From Leucobacter sp. UT-8R-CII-1-4 (lineage in GTDB: Bacteria > Actinomycetota > Actinomycetes > Actinomycetales > Microbacteriaceae), in the NCBI RefSeq assembly GCF_030010235.1, contig NZ_JASCRS010000005.1:186001-250000 (forward strand): DNA of 64,000 nt, written 5' to 3'. Below, one piece after another: positions 43,337 through 51,892 of the stretch (position 1 is the stretch's first letter; every line of letters starts with the position of its first letter). The notes below the pieces were generated by a model that did no database searches, was not told the origin of the DNA, and saw only the letters and a program-made list of their open reading frames with translations. A program made the position numbers and the translations under genes.

Positions 43337-44275
43337 ATGAGTCAAATGAACACGGGTATTCGGGCAGGGCGCATGCGTCGATTTTGGGCACCAATCGGTG
43401 TTGCTACAGTCGCGGCTCCGCTTTTGCTTTCGCTTGCTGCGTGTTCACAGGTGCCTGATGCCGAAGAAAATATCGATTCGCTCACCTCAGTGACCGAAGC
43501 GCCGGCTCCACCCGTCGCAGCAGATGAGTACGACATTAAGACGAACCCCGAGCCGATCGTCGAAGCAATGGACTGCACGCCCTACCTCGTGGTGACTGCG
43601 CGCGGAACAGGCGAACCGAATAAAGGGCAGCTTCTCTCCCCCGTCGCCCGGGCGGTGAAAAAAGCTCTGCCCACTGAAGTGACCGTGCTTGATCTTGACT
43701 ATCCGGCAGATACGGATGTGAATGAGGGCGGCACGTACGCGACCCGACTGCTGCTTGACACGCTCAACGTGCAGGCAGAAGCGTGTCCGAAGCAAGAGTT
43801 TGCGCTGCTCGGTTACTCCCAGGGCGCGCTGATCATTGGCGACGCGCTCTCACCCGTCGATGCCAGGCTCGTGGGCGCGACCGTTGGCGAGCTGAGCGAA
43901 GAGGCCCAAAAGAGAATCCTCGCTGTCGTGCTGTACGGCAACCCTCGTTTTAACGGCGAAGAGCGATACGACGTCGGCAGCTTTGATGAAAAGCTCGGCG
44001 GCATCTTGCCGCGCACGACTGGCAGCTTGGAGCCGTACGCGGAGCGAATTCAAGACTTCTGCGTAAAGGGAGATTTCATCTGCCAGAGCAACATGGAACT
44101 TGATGAGAAGGGTCACGTTGCGTATTTCAAGAATGGAATGCAGCAGGACGGCTCGAACTATGTGCTCGCCCAGATCGCAATGTCAAAGGCCCTGAAAGCA
44201 ATTACGCCGGGTGATGCTGCCACAGACAGCACCCCCGGCGAAACAGCTACTCCTCCGTCTACGCCAGCTCAATAA
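43337..44275 (+). CDS. Cutinase-like secreted lipoprotein hydrolase
   Basis: 312 aa. Lipobox SLAAC with Cys36 indicates a lipoprotein signal. The cutinase fold is visible: YLVVTARGTGEPN near the oxyanion hole, nucleophile elbow GYSQG (Ser161), Asp in the CVKGDFICQ segment and His in KGHVAYFKNG. Two Cys near the Asp probably form the conserved disulfide. Actinobacterial relatives are esterases, lipases or polyester hydrolases; the substrate cannot be inferred. The start ATG lies at 43337, with a weak upstream AG-rich site; MNTG at 43346 is possible. The 3' end overlaps the convergent ABC-F gene by 17 bp. Confidence 0.82.
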   Translation: MSQMNTGIRAGRMRRFWAPIGVATVAAPLLLSLAACSQVPDAEENIDSLTSVTEAPAPPVAADEYDIKTNPEPIVEAMDCTPYLVVTARGTGEPNKGQLLSPVARAVKKALPTEVTVLDLDYPADTDVNEGGTYATRLLLDTLNVQAEACPKQEFALLGYSQGALIIGDALSPVDARLVGATVGELSEEAQKRILAVVLYGNPRFNGEERYDVGSFDEKLGGILPRTTGSLEPYAERIQDFCVKGDFICQSNMELDEKGHVAYFKNGMQQDGSNYVLAQIAMSKALKAITPGDAATDSTPGETATPPSTPAQ

Positions 44276-45857
44276 GCTCGAGGTATTCCTTAGACCAGTG
44301 GTCTTCAGTGCCTTCTGGCATGATCAGAACGCGCTCTGGATTGAGCGCTTCAACTGCACCTGGGTCGTGCGAGACGAGCACCACAGCGCCGGTGAAGTTT
44401 GCGAGCGCATCAAGAATCTCCGCGCGGCTCGCAGGGTCAAGGTTGTTCGTTGGCTCGTCGAGCAAGAGCACATTCGCACTCGATACCACAAGCATGGCAA
44501 GCGCCAGACGGGTTTTCTCGCCACCTGAAAGCACGCCGGCAGGCTTGTGCACGTCGTCACCTGAGAACAGGAACGAGCCGAGCACCTTGCGCGCTTCGGT
44601 CTCGGTGAGGTGTTGCGACACAGAAACCATGTTCTGCAGGACGCTCGCCTTCACATCAAGAGTTTCATGCTCCTGCGCGTAATAGCCAACTTTGAGACCG
44701 TGACCCGGTTCAAGTTGACCGGCATCTGGCTCGTCAACACCCGCCAGCAAACGCAGCAGCGTCGTCTTACCGGCACCGTTGAGGCCCAGCACAACAACTT
44801 TTGACCCGCGGTCGATTGCGAGGTCAACACCGGCGAAAATCTCAAGCGAACCGTACGACTTCGAAAGACCAGAAGCCATCAACGGGGTCTTGCCACACGG
44901 CGATGGATCAGGGAAGCGCAGCTTCGCTACCCGATCGACCTGGCGCTCATCGTCAAGGCTTGCAAGCATCTTCTCCGCGCGCGCAACCATCTGATGAGCT
45001 GCGGCAGCCTTCGACGCCTTCGCACCAAACTTCGCAGCCTGGTCCTTCAGCGCAGAAGCCTTCTTCTCGACGTTTGTACGTTCCTTGCGGCGGCGCTCCT
45101 CGTCAGCAGCACGCTGGCGCAGGTAAAGCTTCCAACCCATGTTGTACACGTCGATAACTTGACGGTTTGCGTCAAGGTAGAACACACGGTTCACGGTTTC
45201 ACCCACGAGATCGACATCGTGGCTAATCACGATCACTCCGCCGCGGTAGCTCTTAAGAAAGTCGCGCAACCACACAATACTGTCAGCGTCGAGGTGGTTG
45301 GTTGGCTCGTCAAGGATCATGGTGTCGGCATCGCTGAAGAGAATTCGAGCGAGCTCAATACGACGACGCTGACCACCAGAAAGCGTGCCTAGTGGCTGAT
45401 CGAGCACCCGATCAGGCAGTCCAAGATTGTTAGAAATCGACGCGGCTTCAGCTTCGGCAGCATAACCACCGAGCGCCTGAAAACGGTCGGTGAGGTTGCC
45501 GAATCGCTTCATGGCTTTTTCGGCGATCGCTGGATCATCACTCGCCATGTCCTCAGAGGCCTTTTTCAACTGCTGGGTGAGGGTGCCTAGACCGCGCGCG
45601 TCAAGAATGCGGTGCCTGGCCAACTGCTCGGGGTCTCCAGTACGAGGATCCTGCGGCAAGAATCCGAGTTCGCCGCTCACAGTGATGCTGCCTTCAGCGG
45701 GCTGCAGCTCACCGGATAGCGTGCGGGTCAATGTGGTTTTTCCGGCACCGTTTCGGCCCACGAGTCCGATCTTGTCGCCAGGGTTGACCCGGAAACTCAC
45801 TTCGCTCATGAGGCGGCGCGCGCCAACGTCGATAGCTAGGTTCTCGACGGTAATCAT
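44259..45857 (-). CDS. ABC-F family ATPase (ribosome-associated type)
   Basis: 532 aa with two ABC domains and no membrane helix. Domain 1 has Walker A GLVGRNGAGKTTLTR and signature LSGGQRRRIELARIL; domain 2 has VLGLNGAGKTTLLR and LSGGEKTRLALAML. The interdomain linker (about residues 240-300) is rich in Lys, Arg, Glu and Ala and should be the P-site tRNA interaction motif. ABC-F proteins act in translation or resistance to ribosome-targeting drugs; an Ettlike housekeeping role is as likely as resistance. MITVENL is the start; an upstream in-frame extension has no support. A hairpin lies in its leader. Confidence 0.92.
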   Translation of the reverse strand: MITVENLAIDVGARRLMSEVSFRVNPGDKIGLVGRNGAGKTTLTRTLSGELQPAEGSITVSGELGFLPQDPRTGDPEQLARHRILDARGLGTLTQQLKKASEDMASDDPAIAEKAMKRFGNLTDRFQALGGYAAEAEAASISNNLGLPDRVLDQPLGTLSGGQRRRIELARILFSDADTMILDEPTNHLDADSIVWLRDFLKSYRGGVIVISHDVDLVGETVNRVFYLDANRQVIDVYNMGWKLYLRQRAADEERRRKERTNVEKKASALKDQAAKFGAKASKAAAAHQMVARAEKMLASLDDERQVDRVAKLRFPDPSPCGKTPLMASGLSKSYGSLEIFAGVDLAIDRGSKVVVLGLNGAGKTTLLRLLAGVDEPDAGQLEPGHGLKVGYYAQEHETLDVKASVLQNMVSVSQHLTETEARKVLGSFLFSGDDVHKPAGVLSGGEKTRLALAMLVVSSANVLLLDEPTNNLDPASRAEILDALANFTGAVVLVSHDPGAVEALNPERVLIMPEGTEDHWSKEYLELIELA

Positions 45858-45884
45858 CTGAATGTTCTTTCGTAACACGGCTAA

Positions 45885-45932
45885 TCACGCTAAAACCGGC
45901 AGCCTTGGTGAAAGCTGCCGGTTTTAGCGTGA
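45885..45932 (-). terminator. Hairpin terminator of the suf operon, in the ABC-F leader
   Basis: A perfect 19-bp inverted repeat, TCACGCTAAAACCGGCAGC at 45885-45903 with its complement at 45914-45932. On the minus strand CCGGCAGC pairs with GCTGCCGG followed by TTTT, a normal intrinsic terminator, roughly 140 bp after the sufT-like stop. Since it lies 28 bp upstream of the ABC-F start codon it could also attenuate that gene. ABC-F genes are often controlled by leader attenuation. Confidence 0.75.
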
Positions 45933-45970
45933 AAGAACCGCTATTTGGTTGATCGCTGAAGCATCAGGCA

Positions 45971-46091
45971 AAGCCCAACCGCTCCCGCGGGGCATTGGGC
46001 ATTTAGCCCCACTGGGGCTAAATCGCGAAGCCCAACCGCTCCCGCGGGGCATTGGGCATTTAGCCCCACTGGGGCTAAATTGCGAAGCCCA
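45971..46091. repeat. 57-bp tandem repeat carrying the sufT-like 3' end and stop codon
   Basis: Unit 1 is 45971-46027, unit 2 is 46028-46084, differing by one base at their ends, and a 7-bp part of a third follows at 46085-46091 inside the sufT-like gene. Each unit has a perfect stem-loop, ATTTAGCCCC-ACT-GGGGCTAAAT (46001-46023 and 46058-46080); the true stop (46075-46077) is in its stem. A second hairpin GCCCAA/TTGGGC is at 45973-46000 and again one unit on. On the minus strand each unit repeats TTG GGC TTC GCG ATT TAG, the last codons LGFAI and stop. Confidence 0.9.
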
Positions 46092-46419
46092 ATGCCCTCA
46101 TCATGTCGCGACCATCATCGGTGATTCGTTCTGGCGTCCAAGGTGGCATCCATACCCAGTTGATACGGAATGCGCGAACCAAGCCATCGAGTGATTCTGC
46201 GATGTCATTCTCGATCACGTCGGTGAGAGGGCAGCCAGCGCTGGTGAGTGTCATCGAAATGACCAGCGCGTCGTGCTCTTCATCAAAAGCAAGATCGTAA
46301 ATGAGACCGAGATCAACAATGTTTACGCCAAGCTCAGGGTCGCTCACGTTTTTCAACGCTTCGAGCGCCTGCTCCTTGAACTCCGGGTCGATTGAGGCGA
46401 CCCCTGTTGTCTCTTCCAT
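46075..46419 (-). CDS. SufT-like MIP18 family protein (DUF59)
   Basis: 114 aa. VSDPELGVNIVDLGLIYDL is the MIP18 signature with the Asp-Pro-Glu motif; LTSAGCPLTDVIEND carries the conserved Cys. It assists Fe-S cluster maturation or carboxylate-rich client transfer and is usually last in actinobacterial suf operons. The start is MEETTG, 10 bp after the SufC stop; an upstream in-frame extension overlaps SufC and is not supported. Its last codons and stop are duplicated just downstream. Confidence 0.9.
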   Translation of the reverse strand: MEETTGVASIDPEFKEQALEALKNVSDPELGVNIVDLGLIYDLAFDEEHDALVISMTLTSAGCPLTDVIENDIAESLDGLVRAFRINWVWMPPWTPERITDDGRDMMRALGFAI

Positions 46420-46429
46420 GCTGCCTAGC

Positions 46430-47197
46430 CTACGCGTTCGATGCCTCAGTAAGGAAGCGATCGTAGCCTTCGTTCTCAAGACGGTCGGCCAGCTCTGGGC
46501 CGCCCTGCTCTGCAACGCGACCGTTCACGAAGACGTGAACGAAGTCAGGCTTGATGTAGCGGAGGATACGCGTGTAGTGCGTGATCAGCATGATGCCGAG
46601 GCCGGTGTTCTCCTTGGCGCGGTTCACACCCTCCGACACGATCTTCAGCGCGTCGACGTCAAGACCCGAGTCGGTCTCATCGAGCACTGCGAAGCGAGGC
46701 TTCAGCAGTTCGAGCTGCAGAATCTCGTTGCGCTTCTTCTCGCCACCCGAGAAACCCTCGTTGACGTTACGCTCAGCGAACGATGCGTCCATGCGCAGGT
46801 TCTCCATTGCGCCGCGAACATCCTTCATCCAGGTGCGGATGGCAGGCGCTTCGCCGTCAATTGCGGTCTTAGCGGTACGCAGGAAGTTAGCGTTGGTGAC
46901 GCCTGGAATCTCCACTGGGTACTGCATAGCCAGGAACAGGCCTGCCTGAGCACGCTCGTCAACTGACATTTCGGTTACTTCTTCACCGTCGAGCAGAATC
47001 GAGCCGCTAGTGATTTCGTAACGTGGGTGGCCGGCAATCGCGTAAGCAAGCGTTGACTTGCCCGAGCCGTTTGGCCCCATGATCGCGTGGGTCTCGCCCT
47101 GGCGAATGGTCAGGTTTACACCCTTAAGGATTGGCTTTGCACCCTGGTCGGTCTCGACGCTTACGTGCAGATCCTTGATTTCAAGAACGGAGCTCAT
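46430..47197 (-). CDS. sufC: Fe-S cluster assembly ATPase SufC
   Basis: 255 aa. Soluble ABC ATPase: Walker A GPNGSGKSTLAYAIAG, signature FSGGEKKRNEILQ (the SufC variant), Walker B AVLDETDSGLD and H-loop LITHYTRIL. It binds SufB and SufD and powers cluster assembly on the scaffold. It starts in a 4-bp overlap with the Rieske-type ferredoxin gene stop. Confidence 0.96.
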   Translation of the reverse strand: MSSVLEIKDLHVSVETDQGAKPILKGVNLTIRQGETHAIMGPNGSGKSTLAYAIAGHPRYEITSGSILLDGEEVTEMSVDERAQAGLFLAMQYPVEIPGVTNANFLRTAKTAIDGEAPAIRTWMKDVRGAMENLRMDASFAERNVNEGFSGGEKKRNEILQLELLKPRFAVLDETDSGLDVDALKIVSEGVNRAKENTGLGIMLITHYTRILRYIKPDFVHVFVNGRVAEQGGPELADRLENEGYDRFLTEASNA

Positions 47198-47526
47198 GCT
47201 GCAATCTCTTTCGTAACAGTTGGGTCAATGTAGACGTCGTCACCCTCGATTTCGACGACATAAACGGGTACCGGCTCGTAGGCCGGGAGGTTTCGGGGCT
47301 TGCCCGTAGTGAGCGAAAACGCGGATCCGTGAGCCCAGCACTCGAGTTCGCCGTTTTCAGCGAAACCTTCCGAGAGGCTGATCTGGCCGTGGGTGCAGGT
47401 GTCGCCAATGGCGTGCACCTCCCCCTCGCCGTCCATCACCACAGCAATGGGCACGCCGTCAAGCACGACACGCACTGCCTGGTCCTGGAACAATTCACTT
47501 ACCGAGAGTGCTCGCTGACGGCTCAC
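47194..47526 (-). CDS. Rieske-type 2Fe-2S ferredoxin of the suf operon
   Basis: 110 aa. Cluster ligands are C-x-H in TCTHGQ and C-x2-H in CWAHGS. It is a non-heme-iron-oxygenase ferredoxin-like protein found between sufD and sufC in Actinobacteria; it probably supplies electrons during cluster assembly. Overlaps sufD by 4 bp at its start and sufC by 4 bp at its end. Confidence 0.92.
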   Translation of the reverse strand: MSRQRALSVSELFQDQAVRVVLDGVPIAVVMDGEGEVHAIGDTCTHGQISLSEGFAENGELECWAHGSAFSLTTGKPRNLPAYEPVPVYVVEIEGDDVYIDPTVTKEIAA

Positions 47527-48725
47527 GCACTCACCGATTCGGCGAGTTCAGCCTCGACAGCATCGCGCAAGCGCTCCTGGGTTTCAGCATCATCGATCTG
47601 CTGAATAACCTCAAGCAAGAAGCCGTGCACAACAAGCTTGCGCGCTTCTTCTTCCGAAATTCCACGGCTACGCAGGTAGAACAGGTGCTCGTCGTCGAAA
47701 CGACCGGTAGCACTTGCGTGACCTGCGCCAGCGATGTCGCCAGTCTCAATCTCAAGGTTCGGGATTGAATCTGCGCGAGTACCCTCGCTAAGCACGAGGT
47801 TACGGTTCTGCTCGTAGCTGTCGGTGCCGGTTGCGCTATTGCGGATCAGCACATCGCCAATCCAAACAGTGTGCGCGCCCTCGCCCTGCAGTGCGCCCTT
47901 GTAGTTGACACGACTGCGAGTGTGCGGTGCATCGTGGTCCATGTAGACCTGGTGCTCAAGGTGCTGGCCCGCATCGGCAAAGTAGGCACCGAGTGCCTCG
48001 CCGTTTGCGCCCTCGTGATCAAGGTGAATCGATGGGTTCAAGCGAACCAATGCGCCACCAAGGGTGACAACAATGTGCTTGAGCGATCCATCGCGACCCA
48101 CTGTTGCATAGTGGCTTGAGAGATGCTGTGCCTCGTCAGCCCACTGCTGCACGCTGACAACGGTGAGCTCTGCGCCCTCGCCGACAACGATTTCGACGTT
48201 TTCGCTGAGCTGTGCGTCACCCGTGTTTTCGAGAATCACGAGACCGCGCGAATTTGGCTTTGCCTCGATCACGGTGTGAGCCGCGCGAGCCGAGGTGCCA
48301 AGCTCAGAACGGTCAACGATCGCAGTAACCTGCTCTTCAGCGGTGACCGTGACCAAGTGAGCCTCGCCAAAAGCCGACCAAGCGGCGGCCGCACCGCGCT
48401 CTTCTGGCTTACCTGCGCGACCGATGCGGGCGTCGTCGCGAGCGATCCACTCGCTCGAGACACCGGCAACATCGGTCACGGTGAGCGGGGTGCGTGCACC
48501 GTCGAGCTCGCCATTCAGCAGGCTCTCGATCTTCGCAATTGGGGTGTACTTCCAGTTCGCTTCGCGACCGGTCACTGCCTCAAAATCACTGACATCAGTT
48601 GAGGTGAAGCGCGCGCTTCGGGTTTGCACTGGCACGTGCTTTGCCGCGCCATCTGCGTCCCAACCTCCGTCTGAGTGTGCCTTGAAGCCGTGCTGAGCGG
48701 TCTCAGTGCTTTCAGTCAGCGCCAT
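47523..48725 (-). CDS. sufD: Fe-S cluster assembly protein SufD
   Basis: 400 aa. The SufBD core domain is at about residues 130-370, with EGAELTVVSVQQW, YMDHDAPHTRSRVNYKGAL and HASATGRFDDEHLFYLRSRG near the C-terminus. It pairs with SufB to form the scaffold and is needed for iron acquisition. The ATG overlaps the SufB stop by 1 bp (TAATG). Confidence 0.95.
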   Translation of the reverse strand: MALTESTETAQHGFKAHSDGGWDADGAAKHVPVQTRSARFTSTDVSDFEAVTGREANWKYTPIAKIESLLNGELDGARTPLTVTDVAGVSSEWIARDDARIGRAGKPEERGAAAAWSAFGEAHLVTVTAEEQVTAIVDRSELGTSARAAHTVIEAKPNSRGLVILENTGDAQLSENVEIVVGEGAELTVVSVQQWADEAQHLSSHYATVGRDGSLKHIVVTLGGALVRLNPSIHLDHEGANGEALGAYFADAGQHLEHQVYMDHDAPHTRSRVNYKGALQGEGAHTVWIGDVLIRNSATGTDSYEQNRNLVLSEGTRADSIPNLEIETGDIAGAGHASATGRFDDEHLFYLRSRGISEEEARKLVVHGFLLEVIQQIDDAETQERLRDAVEAELAESVSA

Positions 48726-50143
48726 TATCCGACGGATCCTTCCATGCCCATCTCGATGAGCTTGTTCAGTTCGAGTGCGTACTCCATAGGCAGCTCACGA
48801 GCGATTGGCTCGATGAAGCCGCGAACGATCATTGCCATTGCTTCTTCTTCAGCGAGGCCGCGGCTCATCAGGTAGAAGAGCTGCTCTTCGCTGACACGCG
48901 AGACAGTTGCCTCGTGGCCGAGTTCGGCATCGTCAGTGCGAATGTCAATCGCTGGGTAGGTGTCGCTGCGTGAAATCGTGTCAACGAGCAGTGCGTCACA
49001 GACCACTGAGTTGGCTGCGTGGTGCGCGTTCGCGTCAACACGAACCTCGCCACGGTAACCGGTGCGGCCGCCGCCACGCGCAATCGACTTCGAGAGGATC
49101 GAAGACTTGGTGTGTGGTGCCAGGTGAATCATCTTGGCGCCGGCATCCTGGTGCTGGCCTGGGCCTGCGAATGCCACCGAAAGCGTTTCGCCCTTTGCGT
49201 GCTCGCCGGTGAGGTAGATCGAAGGGTACTTCATGGTGACCTTCGAACCGATGTTGCCATCGACCCACTCCATGGTCGCGCCGGCCTCAGCCACGGCACG
49301 CTTGGTGACCAGGTTGTAGACGTTGTTCGACCAGTTTTGGATAGTCGTGTAGCGAACGCGAGCGCCCTTCTTCACGATAATCTCGACGACTGCGGAGTGC
49401 AGCGAGTCGCTCTTGTAGATCGGCGCGGTGCAACCCTCGATGTAGTGCACGTAGCTGTCTTCGTCAGCGATGATGAGTGTGCGCTCAAACTGGCCCATGT
49501 TCTCCGTATTGATACGGAAGTAGGCCTGCAGTGGAATCTCAACGTGTACGCCCTTAGGCACGTACACGAACGAGCCACCTGACCACACAGCGGTGTTCAG
49601 TGCTGCGAACTTGTTGTCGCCCGAAGGGATCACGGTACCGAAGTACTGCTCGAAGATCTCCGGGTGCTCCTTCAGCGCGGTGTCGGTATCGAGGAAGAGA
49701 ACGCCCTGCTCCTCGAGGTCCTCACGAATCTGGTGGTACACAACCTCTGATTCGTACTGAGCCGCAACACCGGCTACGAGGCGCTGACGCTCTGCCTCGG
49801 GGATACCGAGACGCTCGTAAGTGTTTTTGATCTCTTCTGGAAGTTCTTCCCAGCTCGTCGCCTGTTTTTCAGTCGAACGAACAAAGTACTTGATGTTGTC
49901 GAAGTCAATTTCGCTCAGGTCTGCACCAAAAGTCGGCATTGGCTTGCGATCAAAGATCTGCAGAGCCTTGAGTCGACGCTGAAGCATCCACTCAGGCTCA
50001 TTTTTAAGTTTCGAGATGTTCCGAACCACATCTTCGCTGAGTCCGCGCTTTGCCGTTTCACCGGCAGCATCGGCATCATGCCATCCGAACTCATACACCC
50101 CCAGACTCTCAAGCTCTGGGCGGTCAATCAGCACTTCTGGCAT
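48725..50143 (-). CDS. sufB: Fe-S cluster assembly scaffold SufB
   Basis: 472 aa, usual length. Scaffold that holds the nascent cluster. [39 protein letters not shown] (with the conserved Cys) and the C-terminal [20 protein letters not shown] are diagnostic. The start at [11 protein letters not shown], with GAGGG eight bases ahead, is preferred; an ATG 15 bp upstream is possible. First gene of a sufB-sufD-ferredoxin-sufC-sufT operon. No sufR regulator is found immediately upstream; ctaA is divergent instead. No sufS or sufU follows. Confidence 0.96.
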   Translation of the reverse strand: MPEVLIDRPELESLGVYEFGWHDADAAGETAKRGLSEDVVRNISKLKNEPEWMLQRRLKALQIFDRKPMPTFGADLSEIDFDNIKYFVRSTEKQATSWEELPEEIKNTYERLGIPEAERQRLVAGVAAQYESEVVYHQIREDLEEQGVLFLDTDTALKEHPEIFEQYFGTVIPSGDNKFAALNTAVWSGGSFVYVPKGVHVEIPLQAYFRINTENMGQFERTLIIADEDSYVHYIEGCTAPIYKSDSLHSAVVEIIVKKGARVRYTTIQNWSNNVYNLVTKRAVAEAGATMEWVDGNIGSKVTMKYPSIYLTGEHAKGETLSVAFAGPGQHQDAGAKMIHLAPHTKSSILSKSIARGGGRTGYRGEVRVDANAHHAANSVVCDALLVDTISRSDTYPAIDIRTDDAELGHEATVSRVSEEQLFYLMSRGLAEEEAMAMIVRGFIEPIARELPMEYALELNKLIEMGMEGSVG

Positions 50144-50403
50144 CGTGTCATCCCTCATTCTTCGTAGCGCTGCGGGAGTCAGTCATCCACACGAAAAACG
50201 AGTACACAACTGGTTCCCTGCAGCAGTGCAGTATTCTGGGCGTCGAACGAAGCTATCCCCGGTGCACGTTGTCACCGATGATCGCTTCGCATTACGCAAC
50301 CACAGCTTCTCATTCTACAGATTTCGTCACGAAACCGGAATACCGTGAAAGCGCCTGTCGTAGATGGTGTCTGGGAATGAGGGGTCTGCCGAGAGGAGTC
50401 GTT
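50144..50403. promoter_or_regulatory. Divergent control region between sufB and ctaA
   Basis: 260 bp with no gene. A perfect palindrome TTTCGT-C-ACGAAA is at 50322-50334 and looks like a regulator binding site. It would suit control of ctaA (about 70 bp upstream of the start) or, less likely, of sufB. Its owner is unknown. No -35/-10 pair was fixed. Confidence 0.4.
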
Positions 50404-51324
50404 TTGTCAGCCGCGAGCACCGATCAGGTGAAGGTCTCCAAATCTCCGGGGTTACCCTCTCGAGCTTTGCGTATCTTTGCGTGGGCATCTTTCGTCCTAA
50501 ACACCCTGATTATTGCGACCGGTGGCGCAGTGCGACTGACCGGTTCTGGGCTTGGCTGCTCTGAATGGCCCTTGTGTACACCTGGATCTCTCGTGCCAAC
50601 GGCCGAAATGGGTGTGCACGGCCTGATTGAGTTTGGGAACCGCACAATCTCTGGCCCGCTACTGCTTGTTGCCATCTTGGTGGTTGTGCTCACCTGGAAG
50701 ATTCGCGCAGAACGCCGTGACCTCATGGTGCTTTCTTGGATCGTTCTCGGTCTCGTACTGTTGCAAGCGTTCGTTGGTGGCGTAATTGTTTGGGAAGAGC
50801 TCAAGGCCGTCTTGGTAGGTTTCCACTACACCGTGTCCCTGATTATCGTGTGCATCACTGCGGCCTACCTCAGCCGCATGTATGAAGTCGGCGGGCCACG
50901 CGAGTCTGCAGCACCCAAGGGGTTCAAAATCCTTGCCCACGTTACGACTCTGGTTATGGCTGTTTTGATCTTCATGGGTGTGCTCACCACAGGATCTGGC
51001 CCGCACTCCGGCGACGAAAACGTCGTGCGCCAGGGCTTCGACGCTACCCTGCTGAGCCACCTACACGCATGGCCAGGCTATGTCGCCTTCGCACTTGTGG
51101 CTGTGCTCGTTGGATGGGCCGTCTCGAAACATCTGCGTGCGGCCCGCTGGGCGGTCACTTTGCTACTTGTGCTCGTCGTCCAGATCGCGGTGGGCATTTA
51201 CCAGTCACGCCACGGATTGCCACCGGTGCTGGTTGGCGTGCACATGGTGCTGGCTTCGCTCGCCGCCGCGACTATGACAGTCACAGTGCTTCGACTCAAG
51301 AAGCCGGTTGCTGAGGGTGCGTAA
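50404..51324 (+). CDS. ctaA: Heme A synthase CtaA/COX15
   Basis: 306 aa with eight helices. Oxidises heme O to heme A for cytochrome aa3. Helix 1 is followed by GGAVRLTGSGLGCSEWPLC with the Cys pair; His residues lie in EFGNRTI region, VGFHYTVSL, LLSHLHAWPG and GVHMVLASL and should ligate heme. The start is TTG with AGGAG 5 bp ahead, a better site than the ATG at 50377. Together with ctaB, SURF1 and ctaE it supports an aa3 oxidase. Confidence 0.92.
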   Translation: MSAASTDQVKVSKSPGLPSRALRIFAWASFVLNTLIIATGGAVRLTGSGLGCSEWPLCTPGSLVPTAEMGVHGLIEFGNRTISGPLLLVAILVVVLTWKIRAERRDLMVLSWIVLGLVLLQAFVGGVIVWEELKAVLVGFHYTVSLIIVCITAAYLSRMYEVGGPRESAAPKGFKILAHVTTLVMAVLIFMGVLTTGSGPHSGDENVVRQGFDATLLSHLHAWPGYVAFALVAVLVGWAVSKHLRAARWAVTLLLVLVVQIAVGIYQSRHGLPPVLVGVHMVLASLAAATMTVTVLRLKKPVAEGA

Positions 51325-51327
51325 CTG

Positions 51328-51885
51328 ATGAACTTAGTGGAGCCCGCACCCGACATGCCGTCTGTGCCACAGCCGTGGCGGCGGCAATCGAGAGTGGGCT
51401 CCGCAAAAAATCTCGCGTGGGTATCGCTGCCTTTTCAGTTCTTCTTCGGCGGTGCCATTCTTGCCGGAATCGTGACGGGTATGCACGAACTCTGGTCTCA
51501 GCTTCCCTACGACGGACTAATGTCACTGATAGGCATTGGCCTCAACGGCGTAGTGTACGCGCTGCCAGCGATGATCTTGGCAGCCCTCATAGGGATGCCG
51601 CTGCGAATCTCTCCTCGCCAACGCGAATATTGGTTTCGCTTCGCATGGATCGTTACTCCGCTGATGGTGTGCGCCGGAATTCTCGGAATTTATCTTTCGT
51701 ACCAGTTCGGAACCGCTGTACAAACTCAGATCAGTAATTCGTATACCCCGGAATACACGGTTACTTCCCCTTCACAACCGTTACACCTGTTCTCAGTCCT
51801 GATCACCGCATTCGGTTTCTCGCATTTCTTGCTGAGGCCGAAGAAGCCAGTTACCGAGGGCGCGCTGGATCACCCAAGCAAGTAA
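51328..51885 (+). CDS. Membrane protein of unknown function downstream of ctaA
   Basis: 185 aa with four helices (about residues 32-52, 65-92, 108-130 and 145-165) after a polar N-terminus. No family recognised. It begins 3 bp after the ctaA stop, so it is translated with it and could be an oxidase assembly factor, but this is only by proximity. Ends convergent with the methyltransferase gene. Confidence 0.65.
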   Translation: MNLVEPAPDMPSVPQPWRRQSRVGSAKNLAWVSLPFQFFFGGAILAGIVTGMHELWSQLPYDGLMSLIGIGLNGVVYALPAMILAALIGMPLRISPRQREYWFRFAWIVTPLMVCAGILGIYLSYQFGTAVQTQISNSYTPEYTVTSPSQPLHLFSVLITAFGFSHFLLRPKKPVTEGALDHPSK

Positions 51886-51892
51886 CGAGCAA

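Noticed and set aside
45971..46091. CRISPR array
   Set aside because: The repeats are directly adjacent with no spacers, there are only two units, and no cas gene is near.
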